Of a DNA stretch of 64,000 nucleotides, positions 29,401 through 36,899 are shown in pieces; position 1 is the stretch's first letter, and the number at the start of each line of letters is the position of its first letter. The notes beneath the pieces are model-generated. The model was not told the origin of the DNA, did no database searches, and worked only from the letters and a program-made list of their open reading frames with translations. A program made the translations under genes and the position numbers. Location of the stretch: assembly GCF_009687865.1 (NCBI RefSeq), contig NZ_BLAE01000032.1, forward strand, positions 1 to 64,000, in the 5' to 3' direction. Origin of the DNA: Acrocarpospora macrocephala. Lineage in GTDB: Bacteria; Actinomycetota; Actinomycetes; Streptosporangiales; Streptosporangiaceae.

Positions 29401-32400
29401 TGGTCGCCGCCCACCTAGCGGTCCAGAGCCTGCGCGCCGGCGAATGCGAGATGGCCCTGGCCGGGGGAGTCTCGATCCGGGTCCCCGACAAGGTCGGCCA
29501 CATCTTCGGCCCCGGCGGCATGGAGTCACCCGACGGCCACGTCCGCACCTTCGACGCCCAGGCCAAGGGCAGCATGTTCGGCGACGGCGCCGCGGTGGTC
29601 CTGCTCAAGCGCCTGTCCGACGCGATCAGGGACGGCGACCACATCTGGGCCGTGATCCGCGGCTCCGCGATGAACAACGACGGCGCGCTCAAGGTCGGCT
29701 ACACCGCCCCCAGCGTGGTCGGCCAGGCCCGGGTGATCGCCGACGCGATGGCGGACGCCAGGGTCACCGGCGAGGACATCAGCTACATCGAGGCGCACGG
29801 CACCGCCACCGAACTCGGCGACCCGATCGAGGTGGCCGCGCTGACCCGCGCGTTCGGCCCGACCAGCGACACCCGGTACTGCCCGATCGGCTCGGTCAAG
29901 ACCAACGTCGGCCACCTGGACCGCGCGGCCGGCGCCAGCGGCCTGATCAAAACCTCGTACGCGCTGACGAACCAGGTGATCCCGGCGAGCCTGCACTACA
30001 CGGCCCCCAACCCCGAAATCGACTTCGACAACAGCCCCTTCTACGTGAACACCGAACTTTCCCCCTGGCGGACCCGCGACGGCCGCCCGAGGATCGCCGG
30101 GCTCAACTCGCTCGGGATGGGCGGCACCAACGTGCACATGGTCATCGAGGAGGCTCCGGCGCGGCCCGCCGCCGTCGAGGACGAGCAGGGGCGCCGCTAC
30201 CAGATCCTGCCGGTCTCGGCCCGCCACGCCACCGCCGCCGACCAGGCCGCCCAGCGGCTCGGCGAGCACCTCAAGAACGCCCCCGGCACCCGGCTGGCGG
30301 ATGCCGCGTACACCCTCCAGGTGGGCCGCAAGACGTTCGAGCATCGCAAGGTTCTCGTTACCACCACCACCGCCGAAGCCGCGCTGGCCTTCACCGGAGA
30401 AGCCGGACAGGACGGCGTTCTGTCCCGAGTCGACACCGTGCAGGGCCGCCAGGCGGCGTTCCTGTTCGCGGGCGTCGGCGAGCAGTACCCGGGCCTGGTC
30501 ACCGAGATCTACCAGCGCGAACCCGCGTTCCGCGCCGCCCTGGACGAATGCCTGGACCTGCTCCGCGAGCCGCTCGGCGACGTCGACCTGCTCGACCTGG
30601 TGGCCGGCGCGCGCGGCGGGGGCGCCGACCTGGCCGCCCTGCTCGGCCGGGCCACCGCCAAGGACGACCGGGCCGACGCGCTGAAGCGCACCGAAGTCGC
30701 CCAGCCTGCCCTGTTCGCCATCGAGTACGCCCTGGCCCGCACCCTGATGGCCTGGGGGATCCAGCCCCGGCTGATGCTCGGCTACAGTCTCGGCGAGTAC
30801 GTCGCGGCCTGCCTGGCCGGAGTTCTCTCGCTCCCGGACGCGATCGCCCTGGTCGCCCACCGGGCCAAGCTGATCTCCGCGATGCCGGCCGGGTCCATGG
30901 TCGCCGTCTCGATGCCCGCCGAGGACGTACGCCGCAAGTTCCGGCTGGAACGGCGCGGTCTCGACCTCGCCGCCGTCAACGGCCCGCAGGTCGCGGTCGT
31001 CGCCGGGCCGCAGGACGAGATGGAGCGGCTCGTCGCCGAGCTGCGTCGGGCCGAGATCCCGTGCCGGGCGCTGGAGACCACGCACGCGTTCCACTCCCGG
31101 ATGCTCCAGCCGATCAGCGGCGAGCTGACCGACTGGGTGAAGGCCAACATCCGGCTGAACCCGCCGGAGCTGCCGTACATCTCCAATCTGACCGGCGAAA
31201 TCGCCGACGCCGACCTGGTCTGCGACCCGGGCTACTGGGCCGAGCACATGTGCCGGACGGTGCGGTTCGGAGCCGGCGTCGAGACGCTGCTGGCCGACCC
31301 CGAACTGGCCGTCGTGGAGATCGGGCCCGGCCAGTCGCTCGGCGCGCTGGTGCGCGGGGCCGGCTGCCCGCCGCAGCGGTGGCCGCTGATCCTGAACGTG
31401 CTGCCCGGCGGGAGCGACCGGCGTCCCGACGACGAGGTGCTGGCCGGGTGCCTGGCCCGGCTCTGGCTGGTCGGCGCGGAGCTGGACTGGAACGCCTACC
31501 ACGGGCGGCTGCCGGAGGCCGAGACCGCCAACCTGCCGGGCCGGATTCCGCTGCCGACCTATCCGTTCCAGCGGCACCGCTACTGGATCGACGCGTCGCC
31601 GACTGCGCCCGTACCGAAACAAAGAGACACCGGCAACCTGTTCGACGCGATCAACAGCCTGCCCAAGCTGCCCGAGGAGCGGTGGCTCTACCTGCCGGTC
31701 TGGCGGCAGACCGCCGCCCCCGCACCCAGCGCCGACCAGCCAGGCTCATGGCTCGTCTACGCCCGTGAGGGCGCGGCCGACGACGTGGCCGCCGAGCTCG
31801 CCGCGACCGGCGCGACCGTCACCCTGGTCCGCCCCGGCGAGGGCTACGCCGCCACCGCGGACGGCCACACGATCCGCCCCGGCAGCGTGGCCGACACCCT
31901 CGCCCTCCTGCGCGACCTGCGCGCCGCCGGCCGCCCGCTCGACCGGGTCCTGCACCTGTGGACCCTGGAGCCGGGCGAGCGCACCGTCGAGTACGGCCTG
32001 CACACCCTGGTAGCCCTCGCCAGAGCGGCGGGCGAATCCGGCATCGACGGCTGGTCGCTGGACGTCGCGGTCTCCGGCACCCAGGAGGTCTTCCCCGGCG
32101 AGGTCGCCAACCCCGACGGCTCCACGCTGATCGGCCCATCGCTGGTGATCCCGCTGGAGTACCCGAGGGTCACCACCCGCTTCATCGACCTCGACACCCC
32201 CGCCGGCCTGGTCGCCGAACTGGGCCGCCCGCAGACGGACCGCATCGTCGCGCTCCGCCGGGGCCGCCGCTACCTGCCCGGCTACGAGACCATGGCCACC
32301 CCCGAGACCACCCCGCTGCGCGAGGGCGGCGTCTACCTGATCACCGGCGGCCTCGGCGGCATCGCGCTCGGCCTGGCCGAACGTCTCGCCCGCGACACCA

Positions 32401-33512
32401 AGGCCAGACTCGTCCTGCTGGGCCGTACCGGCCTGGCGGGCGAGGGCGAGGACGCCCGCCGCCGGAGCGTCCAGGCCATCCGCGACCTCGGCGGCGAGGT
32501 CGAGATCGTGGTCGGCGACGTGGCCGACCCTGCCGCGGTGAAGCGGGCCGTGGACGCGGCGATCGAGCGGTTCGGGGCGCTGCACGGCGTCCTGCACGCG
32601 GCCGGCCTCCCGGCCATGGGCCTGATGCAGTTCAAGCGGCCACAGGAGCTCGACGCCGTACTCGCCCCCAAGATCGCCGGAACGCTGGCACTCGCCGAAG
32701 CCCTCAGGATCGGCGAGCCCGACGAGATCGGGCTTGACTTCCTCGCGCTGTTCTCCTCGATCACCTCCGCCACCGGCGGCGGCCCCGGCCAGGTCGACTA
32801 CTGCGCCGCCAACGCCTACCTGGACGGCTACGCGCAGCGGCTGGCCGCCACCGGCCGCAACGTCGTCTCGATCGACTGGGGCGAGTGGACCTGGAACGCC
32901 TGGGAGGCCGGCCTGGCCGGCTACGACGAAGGCCTGCAGAACTTCTTCAAGGAGAACCGGGTCAGGGTCGGCATCGACTTCGAGGCGGGCTACCGCTCGC
33001 TGCTGCGCGCCCTGGCCAGCGGCGAACCCCGGGTCGTCGTCTCCACCCAGGAGTTCGAGACCGTCGTCACCGGCAGCGCGCGCTTCAACCTGGAAGCGGT
33101 GACCTCGCCCGCCGTGACCGGCGGCAGCGGCGACCGGCACCCCAGGCCTGAGCTGGTCACGCCGTACCAGGAGCCGTCCGGGCCCAGGGAGGAGGCCATC
33201 GCGGCCATCTGGTGCGACGCGCTCCGGCTCGACCGGGTCGGCGCGGGAGACAACTTCTTCGAGCTCGGCGGGAACTCGCTGCTCGGCGTCAGCATCGTCG
33301 CCGCCCTGCGCCGCGAGTTCGAACTCGCCGAGCTCCCCCCGCACATCTTGTACGAGGCGCCGACCGTGGCCGCGCTCGGCACGACCATCGACGCCCTCAC
33401 CTCGGGCGCCGCACCGGCGTCCGGGACGGCCGACGGGGACGGGGGCAGCCACGTCCGCGCCCAGCTCCGCCGGTCGGGCCTCGAATTGTCGGCCGCCCGT
33501 CGGCGCCGGTGA
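23430..33512 (+). CDS. Bimodular PKS KS-AT-KR-ACP-KS-AT-KR-ACP, both AT predicted malonyl
   Basis: 3360 aa from GTG 23430, which overlaps the previous stop by 4 nt. ATG 23670, with GAGGG eight bases ahead, is an alternative that would remove an 80-residue repeat head. Numbering from 23430: KS1 about 96-518 (SYCSTSL, EAHGTGT); repeat in the KS-AT linker about 550-645; AT1 about 710-1005 (GYSLGEY, HAFH near 918); repeat about 1204-1324 inside the KR structural half; KR1 about 1452-1630 ([15 protein letters not shown]); ACP1 about 1709-1775 (LGGNSL); KS2 about 1816-2240 (TFCSTSL, EAHGTAT); AT2 about 2342-2635 (GYSLGEY, HAFH); KR2 about 2965-3160 (TGGLGGIA, VDYCAAN); ACP2 about 3255-3325 (LGGNSL). 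No DH, ER or thioesterase. Both modules should leave hydroxyls. The tail is Arg-rich with no recognised docking motif. Confidence 0.95.
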   Translation: MRTPEMRTPEERTPDVGALDVRTPDVGALDVRTPDVGALDVRTPDVRALEVRTPDVRVPDVRTPDVMALEVRTPDVRVPDMRSDDVVDDEGSGTDIAIVGMSGRFPGASGVAELWANIRAGRSGLTRFTDDELRAAGVTEDLLADPGYVKAGAVIDGVEQFDAGFFGFSPKEAQILDPQHRLFLEHSWEALEDAGCDPTRFDGAIGVFGGSAWSSYLRNNLVPSEISAVMGELAVGLANDKDSLTTRVSHTLGLSGPSYSVQSYCSTSLVAICAAASSLAGFESDLALAGGVAIGVPHRVGYLYQQGGIAPPDGECRAFDAGGLGAPLGSGVGVVALRRLEDALADGDQIYAVIRGWAVNNDAGRKVGFTAPGVQGQAAVMAEALAAAGLVPADIDYVEAHGTGTALGDAAELAALQQVFRDENLLIGSVKPNVGHLDRAAGVTNLIKAALALRHDQIPPTRNLSTPNAQLSAGGARLEVVTGLRDWPREAGRTRRAGVSAFGIGGTNAHVVLEEAPPVSRPEAAPRPQLLIWSARSAKAADELTTALADHLADHLADHLTNAVTHTADHLADHVSGQISRHVAGEISDQVSGRVSGDVSGRVSGQVSDQVSDQVSGRVSGRVSGRVSGRVSGQVTDHVTDHVTDTADGLADQLADTSELRLGDVAHTLQAGRRVFEHRRFVVASSVAEAVAGMRDAGVLGRAESRGDRPVGFLIAGTGEQYPGLADDLYTTEPAFRAVLDECRAILRTRMGGIDPLEEMLRTRDTAGGGLAALLGRDSATSGAMPTALLHPALFSVEYALARTLIGWGVEPAVLAGYSLGEYVAACLAGVLSLPDALALVAHRATLIDTLPAGAMSAVPLGSADLADRIARGGITGIDVAAENGPDLTVLAGEPAAMDAVRELLAADGVPCRPLATGHAFHSRMMEPVRAELTAWIRAHIGLSAPRIPYVSNVTGGLITAEQATDPGYWADHMCAPVRFDAVLGTLLAQGDLALLELGPGQSLGAMARAHRDCPRERWPLIIPTLPAAADPRPAATVLAEAVGRLWLTGAAIDWPGYQQDRPVTKVGLPTYPFQRERYWIDPPAGRPAEAPRLAADPDPDHVQLLESRWTAEALPAEVDAIGRYVLFADNTGVAEALAQSLRADGGEVVTVQAGTSFAEIPGGFTIDPASPADHIALAQRLAADGPSVVADLRLLDRPLDPNDGLNGTANDGLNGGLNSGLNGRADGGSDGGLNGSADGSINDGLNGSADGSINDGLNGSADGSINDGLNGSADGSINSGLNGSADGSINGSLNSGLNGSLNGSADGSLNGSADGSLNGGADGRAVVPLARLLDAFGDEGGDSTRVVVVTLGGQAVSPGEHADPAQAAAATLPIVGNQEYLTLDCRGVDLDPRASAAGHAGVLAAELRRTSADILVAYRNGRRHVREFVPAEAAADKTAAGKVAAGRIGVRSGGTYLITGGLGDVGLLVGEHLIRAGARRLILTSRSGPRGGGVEHVERLRALGAEVLTPRVDVTDVGAMRAMLVEVGRIDGVVHAAAETGPDTFLPLRDVTDAAVARHFGAKVTGARVLAEVLAGHELDFCVLFSSTSSILGGIAFGSYAAANAALTALARRSGWVAASWDTWSVTLERLDGGFGAAMVAHSMTGAESLAALDDLIALGLPAVVVAAGGLDDRLPKIAATAEPARGGERFPRPELPQPYSPPLTGTERSLAELWSEVLGVEPVGTRDNFFDLGGNSLVALQMLALIKKRFGVAVPTVLLFEAPTVHRLAAILDERGAAPQTNASHTKAPQTKVIAPRTPAAPRATATQLDDDRRIAIVGMAGRFPGAADVDAFWRNLRDGVESISFFTPEELKAAGVDEALIHDPAYVPARPILDDIAGFDAQFFGISPRMAALTDPQQRAFLEVCWEALEQAGYAAPEHRGRVGVYGGTNISTYLLQMGERLLSEDEDVSHYEIIMGNDKDALTTTVSYLFDLYGPSVAVQTFCSTSLVAAHLAVQSLRAGECEMALAGGVSIRVPDKVGHIFGPGGMESPDGHVRTFDAQAKGSMFGDGAAVVLLKRLSDAIRDGDHIWAVIRGSAMNNDGALKVGYTAPSVVGQARVIADAMADARVTGEDISYIEAHGTATELGDPIEVAALTRAFGPTSDTRYCPIGSVKTNVGHLDRAAGASGLIKTSYALTNQVIPASLHYTAPNPEIDFDNSPFYVNTELSPWRTRDGRPRIAGLNSLGMGGTNVHMVIEEAPARPAAVEDEQGRRYQILPVSARHATAADQAAQRLGEHLKNAPGTRLADAAYTLQVGRKTFEHRKVLVTTTTAEAALAFTGEAGQDGVLSRVDTVQGRQAAFLFAGVGEQYPGLVTEIYQREPAFRAALDECLDLLREPLGDVDLLDLVAGARGGGADLAALLGRATAKDDRADALKRTEVAQPALFAIEYALARTLMAWGIQPRLMLGYSLGEYVAACLAGVLSLPDAIALVAHRAKLISAMPAGSMVAVSMPAEDVRRKFRLERRGLDLAAVNGPQVAVVAGPQDEMERLVAELRRAEIPCRALETTHAFHSRMLQPISGELTDWVKANIRLNPPELPYISNLTGEIADADLVCDPGYWAEHMCRTVRFGAGVETLLADPELAVVEIGPGQSLGALVRGAGCPPQRWPLILNVLPGGSDRRPDDEVLAGCLARLWLVGAELDWNAYHGRLPEAETANLPGRIPLPTYPFQRHRYWIDASPTAPVPKQRDTGNLFDAINSLPKLPEERWLYLPVWRQTAAPAPSADQPGSWLVYAREGAADDVAAELAATGATVTLVRPGEGYAATADGHTIRPGSVADTLALLRDLRAAGRPLDRVLHLWTLEPGERTVEYGLHTLVALARAAGESGIDGWSLDVAVSGTQEVFPGEVANPDGSTLIGPSLVIPLEYPRVTTRFIDLDTPAGLVAELGRPQTDRIVALRRGRRYLPGYETMATPETTPLREGGVYLITGGLGGIALGLAERLARDTKARLVLLGRTGLAGEGEDARRRSVQAIRDLGGEVEIVVGDVADPAAVKRAVDAAIERFGALHGVLHAAGLPAMGLMQFKRPQELDAVLAPKIAGTLALAEALRIGEPDEIGLDFLALFSSITSATGGGPGQVDYCAANAYLDGYAQRLAATGRNVVSIDWGEWTWNAWEAGLAGYDEGLQNFFKENRVRVGIDFEAGYRSLLRALASGEPRVVVSTQEFETVVTGSARFNLEAVTSPAVTGGSGDRHPRPELVTPYQEPSGPREEAIAAIWCDALRLDRVGAGDNFFELGGNSLLGVSIVAALRREFELAELPPHILYEAPTVAALGTTIDALTSGAAPASGTADGDGGSHVRAQLRRSGLELSAARRRR
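23433..23669 (+). repeat. 30-bp tandem repeat coding VRTPDVGALD decapeptides at a PKS N-terminus
   Basis: About seven decapeptide units of the form V-R-T-P-D-V-x-(A/V)-(L/P)-(D/E) follow the GTG at 23430. The middle units are nearly identical at the DNA level. Every unit contains GTGAGG, so both a GTG and a purine-rich stretch recur, which makes the true start hard to fix. The array sits exactly at the junction with the preceding PKS gene. Confidence 0.92.
25075..25370 (+). repeat. 12-bp repeat coding S-(G/D)-(R/Q)-V tetrapeptides in the KS1-AT1 linker
   Basis: ADHL units come first (about 25075-25110). After a short break, some fifteen tetrapeptides such as SGRV, SGQV and SDQV follow, built on the step GTCTCGGGTCGG, and the array ends in TDHV units. 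It is inserted in the KS-AT linker between TAL and the conserved LGDVAHTLQAGRR segment, and frame is preserved. Confidence 0.9.
27046..27395 (+). repeat. 36-bp repeat coding GSADGSINDGLN in the KR1 structural half
   Basis: Near-identical 36-bp units start at 27135, 27171, 27207, 27243 and 27279, flanked by degenerate shorter units rich in NG, LNG and ADG. The array lies after the strand VVADLRLLDRPL and before the helix PLARLLDAF. This is the same ketoreductase loop that holds the unrelated His/Gln array in the preceding PKS gene. Confidence 0.93.
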
Positions 33513-33538
33513 GCATTACGACCGGAGCATTACGACCG
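33511..33538. repeat. 14-bp direct duplication after the bimodular PKS stop
   Basis: GAGCATTACGACCG occurs twice with no spacer (33511-33524 and 33525-33538), overlapping the last two bases of the stop codon of the bimodular PKS gene. The next gene's ribosome-binding region (ACGGAGAAG) follows shortly after. Confidence 0.9.
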
Positions 33539-33565
33539 GAGAACAACCAGAGAAACGGAGAAGCC

Positions 33566-34411
33566 ATGACAGTTATCGGTGTAGTGGGCGCCGGCGTGAT
33601 GGGCGTCGGCGTCGCCCAGAACCTGGCGCAGACCGGCCACGACGTGGTGCTGGTGGACACGAGCGAGGAGATCCTCGCGGCGGCCCGCGGCACCATCTGG
33701 CGCAACGCCAGGATGAGCGGCCTGATGGGCGGCCCGGTCCTGGACCCCGACGGCGTGCTGTCCCGGATCACCACCGCGGTGGGCGCCGAGGCGGTCGCCA
33801 AGGCCGACGTCGTCATCGAGAACGTGACGGAGAACTGGGACGTCAAGCGGTCGGTGTACGAGACGATGGACGCGGTCTGCGGGCCCGACACCATCTTCAT
33901 CGTCAACACCTCCGCGATCCCGATCACCAAGGTCGCCGCCGTCACCGGCCGCCCGGACAAGGTGGTCGGGGTGCACTTCATGAACCCGGTCCCGGCCAAG
34001 CCGGCGTGCGAGCTGATCCCCGGCGTCCACACCACCGCCGAGACCGTCGAGCGCACCCGCGACCTGCTGGCCGCCATGGGCAAGAAGGCGATCGACGTCA
34101 AGGACGCCTGCGGTTTCGTGTCCAACCGGGTCCTGATGCTCACCGTGAACGAGGCCGCGTTCCTCGTGCACGAGGGCGTCGCCACCGCCGAATCGGTCGA
34201 CGAGGTGTTCCGGAGCTGCTTCGGCCACCCGATGGGCCCGCTGGAGACGGCCGACCTGATCGGCGTCGACACGATCCTCTACAGCGTAGAGGTGCTCTAC
34301 GAGCACTACGCCGACAGCAAGTACCGCCCCTGCCCGCTGCTCAAGCAGATGACCGACGCGGGCCTGCACGGCCGCAAGTCGGGCCGGGGTTTCTACACCT
34401 ACGCCAACTAA
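33566..34411 (+). CDS. fkbK: FkbK-like 3-hydroxyacyl dehydrogenase of extender-unit synthesis
   Basis: 281 aa. The ATG at 33566 has ACGGAGAAG ahead of it; the frame extends further upstream only as an out-of-frame shadow of the PKS. The N-terminus is a Rossmann dinucleotide fold with G-V-V-G-A-G-V-M-G at residues 5-13. HFMNPVPAKPACELIPG and DACGFVSNRVLM are typical of the 3-hydroxyacyl-CoA dehydrogenase family. In methoxymalonyl- and hydroxymalonyl-ACP pathways the FkbK homologue oxidises the C-3 alcohol of glyceryl-ACP to the aldehyde level, using NAD(P). Three directly following genes complete that route, which makes this assignment firmer than the family match alone. The role is inferred from family and context. 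Confidence 0.9.
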   Translation: MTVIGVVGAGVMGVGVAQNLAQTGHDVVLVDTSEEILAAARGTIWRNARMSGLMGGPVLDPDGVLSRITTAVGAEAVAKADVVIENVTENWDVKRSVYETMDAVCGPDTIFIVNTSAIPITKVAAVTGRPDKVVGVHFMNPVPAKPACELIPGVHTTAETVERTRDLLAAMGKKAIDVKDACGFVSNRVLMLTVNEAAFLVHEGVATAESVDEVFRSCFGHPMGPLETADLIGVDTILYSVEVLYEHYADSKYRPCPLLKQMTDAGLHGRKSGRGFYTYAN

Positions 34412-34421
34412 GGAGCCAGCC

Positions 34422-34670
34422 ATGTCTGACAACACCAAGGACCAGATCCTCGACTTCGTCCGCGCCCGCTACCCGCAGGCGGACATCGACGAGTCCCAGG
34501 ACATCTTCGCCCTGGGCTTCGTGAACTCGCTGTTCGCGATGGAGCTGGTGATGTTCATCGAGAAGACGTTCGACATCACCATCCCCAACGACGAGCTGAA
34601 GATCGACAACTTCAGGACCGCCAACACCATGGCGGAGTTGGTGGGCCGGCTCACCCCCGCGCGGGTCTGA
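34422..34670 (+). CDS. fkbJ: FkbJ-like discrete acyl carrier protein
   Basis: 82 aa with AAGGAGCC before the ATG. The phosphopantetheine attachment site is Ser36 in L-G-F-V-N-S-L-F-A-M-E-L, the FVNSLF form characteristic of the free carrier proteins of methoxymalonyl-type pathways rather than the D-S-L of PKS modules. It would carry the glyceryl, then tartronate semialdehyde and hydroxymalonyl intermediates between FkbH-, FkbK- and FkbI-like enzymes and present the finished extender to an acyltransferase. It sits 10 nt after the dehydrogenase gene and 1 nt before the acyl-CoA dehydrogenase gene. It would be primed by the phosphopantetheinyl transferase encoded further along. Confidence 0.92.
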   Translation: MSDNTKDQILDFVRARYPQADIDESQDIFALGFVNSLFAMELVMFIEKTFDITIPNDELKIDNFRTANTMAELVGRLTPARV

Positions 34671-34671
34671 C

Positions 34672-35820
34672 ATGACGACCCTGGCTGAGATCGCGCCGGA
34701 CACGCTCCAGGTCACCGACCGGACGTCCGCCCGCGCGTTCGTCGACACTCACATCGCCCCGTACGCCGACGCGTACGACCGGCAGGGCCGCGTGCCAGAG
34801 GAGCTGCTGGAGCGGATGACCGCCGCCGGGCTCTGGGCCCCCTTCCTCCCCCGGGAGGCCGGCGGCGCCGGGATGGACCTGGTCACCCTCGGCGAGGTCC
34901 ACGAGGAGGTGGGCCGGGGCTGCTCCTCGGTCCGCAGCCTGCTCACCGTGCACACGATGGTGTCGTGGGCGGTGCAGCGGTGGGGCAGCCCGGCCCAGCG
35001 CGAGCGGTGGGCGCCGGCGCTCAGCCGGGGGGACGTGCTCGCCGCGTTCTGCCTGTCCGAGCCCGGCGCCGGCAGCGACGCGTCCGGGATCGCCACCAAC
35101 GTCGTGGCGCGGAACGGCGGCTGGACGCTCAACGGCGTCAAGAAGTGGATCACGAACGGCCAGCGGGCCGACCTGTTCCTGGTGTTCGCCCGCACGGCCA
35201 CCAGCATCGGCGCGTTCCTGGTCCCCAGGAACACCCCCGGCGTCGAGGTCACCCCGATCGAGGACATGCTCGGCACCCGGGCGTCGCTGATCGCGGAGGT
35301 CTCCTTCCGCGACGTCGCGCTCGGCCCGGACGCGCTGCTCGGCCCGAGCGGCTTCACCGCCGGCATGGTGCTGACCGGCACCCTGGACCTCGGCCGCTAC
35401 AGCGTGGCGACCGGCTCGGTCGGCATCATCCAGGCGGCCCTGGAGGCGTGCGCCGCGTACGCCTCCCGCCGCACCGTCGGCGGGTCGCTGCTCAAGGACC
35501 TGCCGCTGATCCAGGCGAAGCTCTCCGACATGGTCACCGACGCGCGGGCGGCCCGCCTGCTCGTCGCGGAAGCCGGTCGGCTCAAGGACGCCGGCGAGGC
35601 GTCCACGATCATGGCGACCTGGGTGGCGAAGTACTTCGCCTCCACCGCCGCCGCCAGGCACGCGTCCGAGGCGGTCCAGATCCACGGCGCGAACGGATGC
35701 AGCCCCGACTACCCGGTGGCACGGCTGTATCGGGACGCCAAGGTCATGGAGATCATCGAAGGCAGCAACGAGATCCAGCGCATCACCATCGCTGGCCAGG
35801 CAGAACGGGAGATCATCTGA
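34672..35820 (+). CDS. fkbI: FkbI-like acyl-CoA dehydrogenase family enzyme
   Basis: 382 aa and full length for the flavin-dependent acyl-CoA dehydrogenase family. The FAD-contact segment FCLSEPGAGSDASG and the W-I-T-N strand are present, and the catalytic-base region near the end reads I-I-E-G-S-N-E-I-Q-R, the usual form. In FkbI-type proteins the enzyme oxidises the carrier-bound aldehyde to the malonate half-acid. The gene starts 1 nt after the carrier-protein stop and its own TGA overlaps the following ATG, so translation of the set is coupled. A second acyl-CoA dehydrogenase homologue in this window (38254-39414) has a diverged base motif and probably a different job. Confidence 0.92.
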   Translation: MTTLAEIAPDTLQVTDRTSARAFVDTHIAPYADAYDRQGRVPEELLERMTAAGLWAPFLPREAGGAGMDLVTLGEVHEEVGRGCSSVRSLLTVHTMVSWAVQRWGSPAQRERWAPALSRGDVLAAFCLSEPGAGSDASGIATNVVARNGGWTLNGVKKWITNGQRADLFLVFARTATSIGAFLVPRNTPGVEVTPIEDMLGTRASLIAEVSFRDVALGPDALLGPSGFTAGMVLTGTLDLGRYSVATGSVGIIQAALEACAAYASRRTVGGSLLKDLPLIQAKLSDMVTDARAARLLVAEAGRLKDAGEASTIMATWVAKYFASTAAARHASEAVQIHGANGCSPDYPVARLYRDAKVMEIIEGSNEIQRITIAGQAEREII

Positions 35821-36899
35821 TGACCGTGGTCGACGAAACGCCCCTTGTCGTCCCGGCGAAGCCGATCCGGGGCCGGATCAAGTGCGTGGTCTGGGACCTG
35901 GACAACACGCTCTGGGACGGCGTGCTGCTGGAGGACGGCGACGTCACCCTGCGGCCCGCGGTGGTGGCGCACATCCACCGGCTCGACCAGATGGGCGTGC
36001 TGCACTCGATCGCCAGCAAGAACGACCGCGACGCCGCGCTGGAGAAGCTGCGCGAGTTCGGCATCGAGGACATGTTCCTGCACCCGCAGATCAGCTGGAA
36101 CCCCAAATCCGACTCGATCGCGCACATCGCGAAGGCGCTCAACCTCGGCTTGGACGCGTTCGCGTTCGTCGACGACCAGGAGTTCGAGCGCGGCGAGGTC
36201 GGCCACGGCCTGCCCGCCGTCACCCTGGTCGACATCCTGGACCTGGAGGAGGCCCTGGCCCGGCCGGAGTTCATCCCCCGGTTCGTCACCGACGAGTCCG
36301 CCCAGCGCCGCATCATGTACCAGGGCCAGGCCGCGCGGGACGAGCTGGAGGCCGACTTCGTCGGCACCAACGAGGAGTTCCTGGCCGGTCTGGAGATGCG
36401 GTTCACCATCGCCTCCGCCGTACGGGACGACCTGCAGCGGGCCGAGGAGCTGACGGTCCGCACCAACCAGCTCAACTCGACCGGCCGCACCTACTCCTAC
36501 GAGGAGCTGGACGAGCTCCGCGAGTCCCCCGGCCACCTGCTGCTGGTCGCCTCCCTGACCGACCGGTTCGGCAGCTACGGCAAGATCGGCCTCGCCCTGG
36601 TGGAGAAGGGCGAGCGGGTGTGGCGGCTCAACATGATGCTGATGTCCTGCCGGGTGATGTCCCGCGGCGTCGGCATGGTGCTGCTCAACCACATCATGCG
36701 GCTGGCCCAGGCGGCCGGCGCGTCCGTGCAGGCCGACTTCGTGGAGACGGGCCGGAACCGGATGATGCAGGTCACCTACGCCTTCGCCGGGTTCCGCGAG
36801 GTCGCGAGGAACGGCGCGCACGTGGTGCTCGAGGCCGACCTGTCCACCGTCCAGCCGCCCCCGCCGTACGTCCAGCTGGAGATCATCGATGAAGAGTGA
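35820..36899 (+). CDS. fkbH: FkbH-like glyceryl-ACP synthase (HAD superfamily)
   Basis: 359 aa. The ATG at 35820 overlaps the previous stop by 4 nt; the frame stays open far upstream but that part is antisensical to the preceding gene. HAD motif I is seen at residues 24-30 (V-W-D-L-D-N-T, with Asp26 and Asp28) and the later acidic motif as FVDDQEFERGEV. The C-terminal half resembles GNAT acyltransferases. FkbH-type enzymes dephosphorylate D-1,3-bisphosphoglycerate and load the glyceryl group onto a carrier protein. That is the first committed step towards methoxymalonyl- or hydroxymalonyl-ACP. No FkbG-like O-methyltransferase lies next to it, so methylation is not supported by this window. 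Confidence 0.93.
   Translation: MTVVDETPLVVPAKPIRGRIKCVVWDLDNTLWDGVLLEDGDVTLRPAVVAHIHRLDQMGVLHSIASKNDRDAALEKLREFGIEDMFLHPQISWNPKSDSIAHIAKALNLGLDAFAFVDDQEFERGEVGHGLPAVTLVDILDLEEALARPEFIPRFVTDESAQRRIMYQGQAARDELEADFVGTNEEFLAGLEMRFTIASAVRDDLQRAEELTVRTNQLNSTGRTYSYEELDELRESPGHLLLVASLTDRFGSYGKIGLALVEKGERVWRLNMMLMSCRVMSRGVGMVLLNHIMRLAQAAGASVQADFVETGRNRMMQVTYAFAGFREVARNGAHVVLEADLSTVQPPPPYVQLEIIDEE

Noticed and set aside
34965-35819. Upstream extension of the FkbH-like frame
   Set aside because: The extra 285 codons overlap the acyl-CoA dehydrogenase gene in another frame; ATG 35820 gives the normal FkbH N-terminus.
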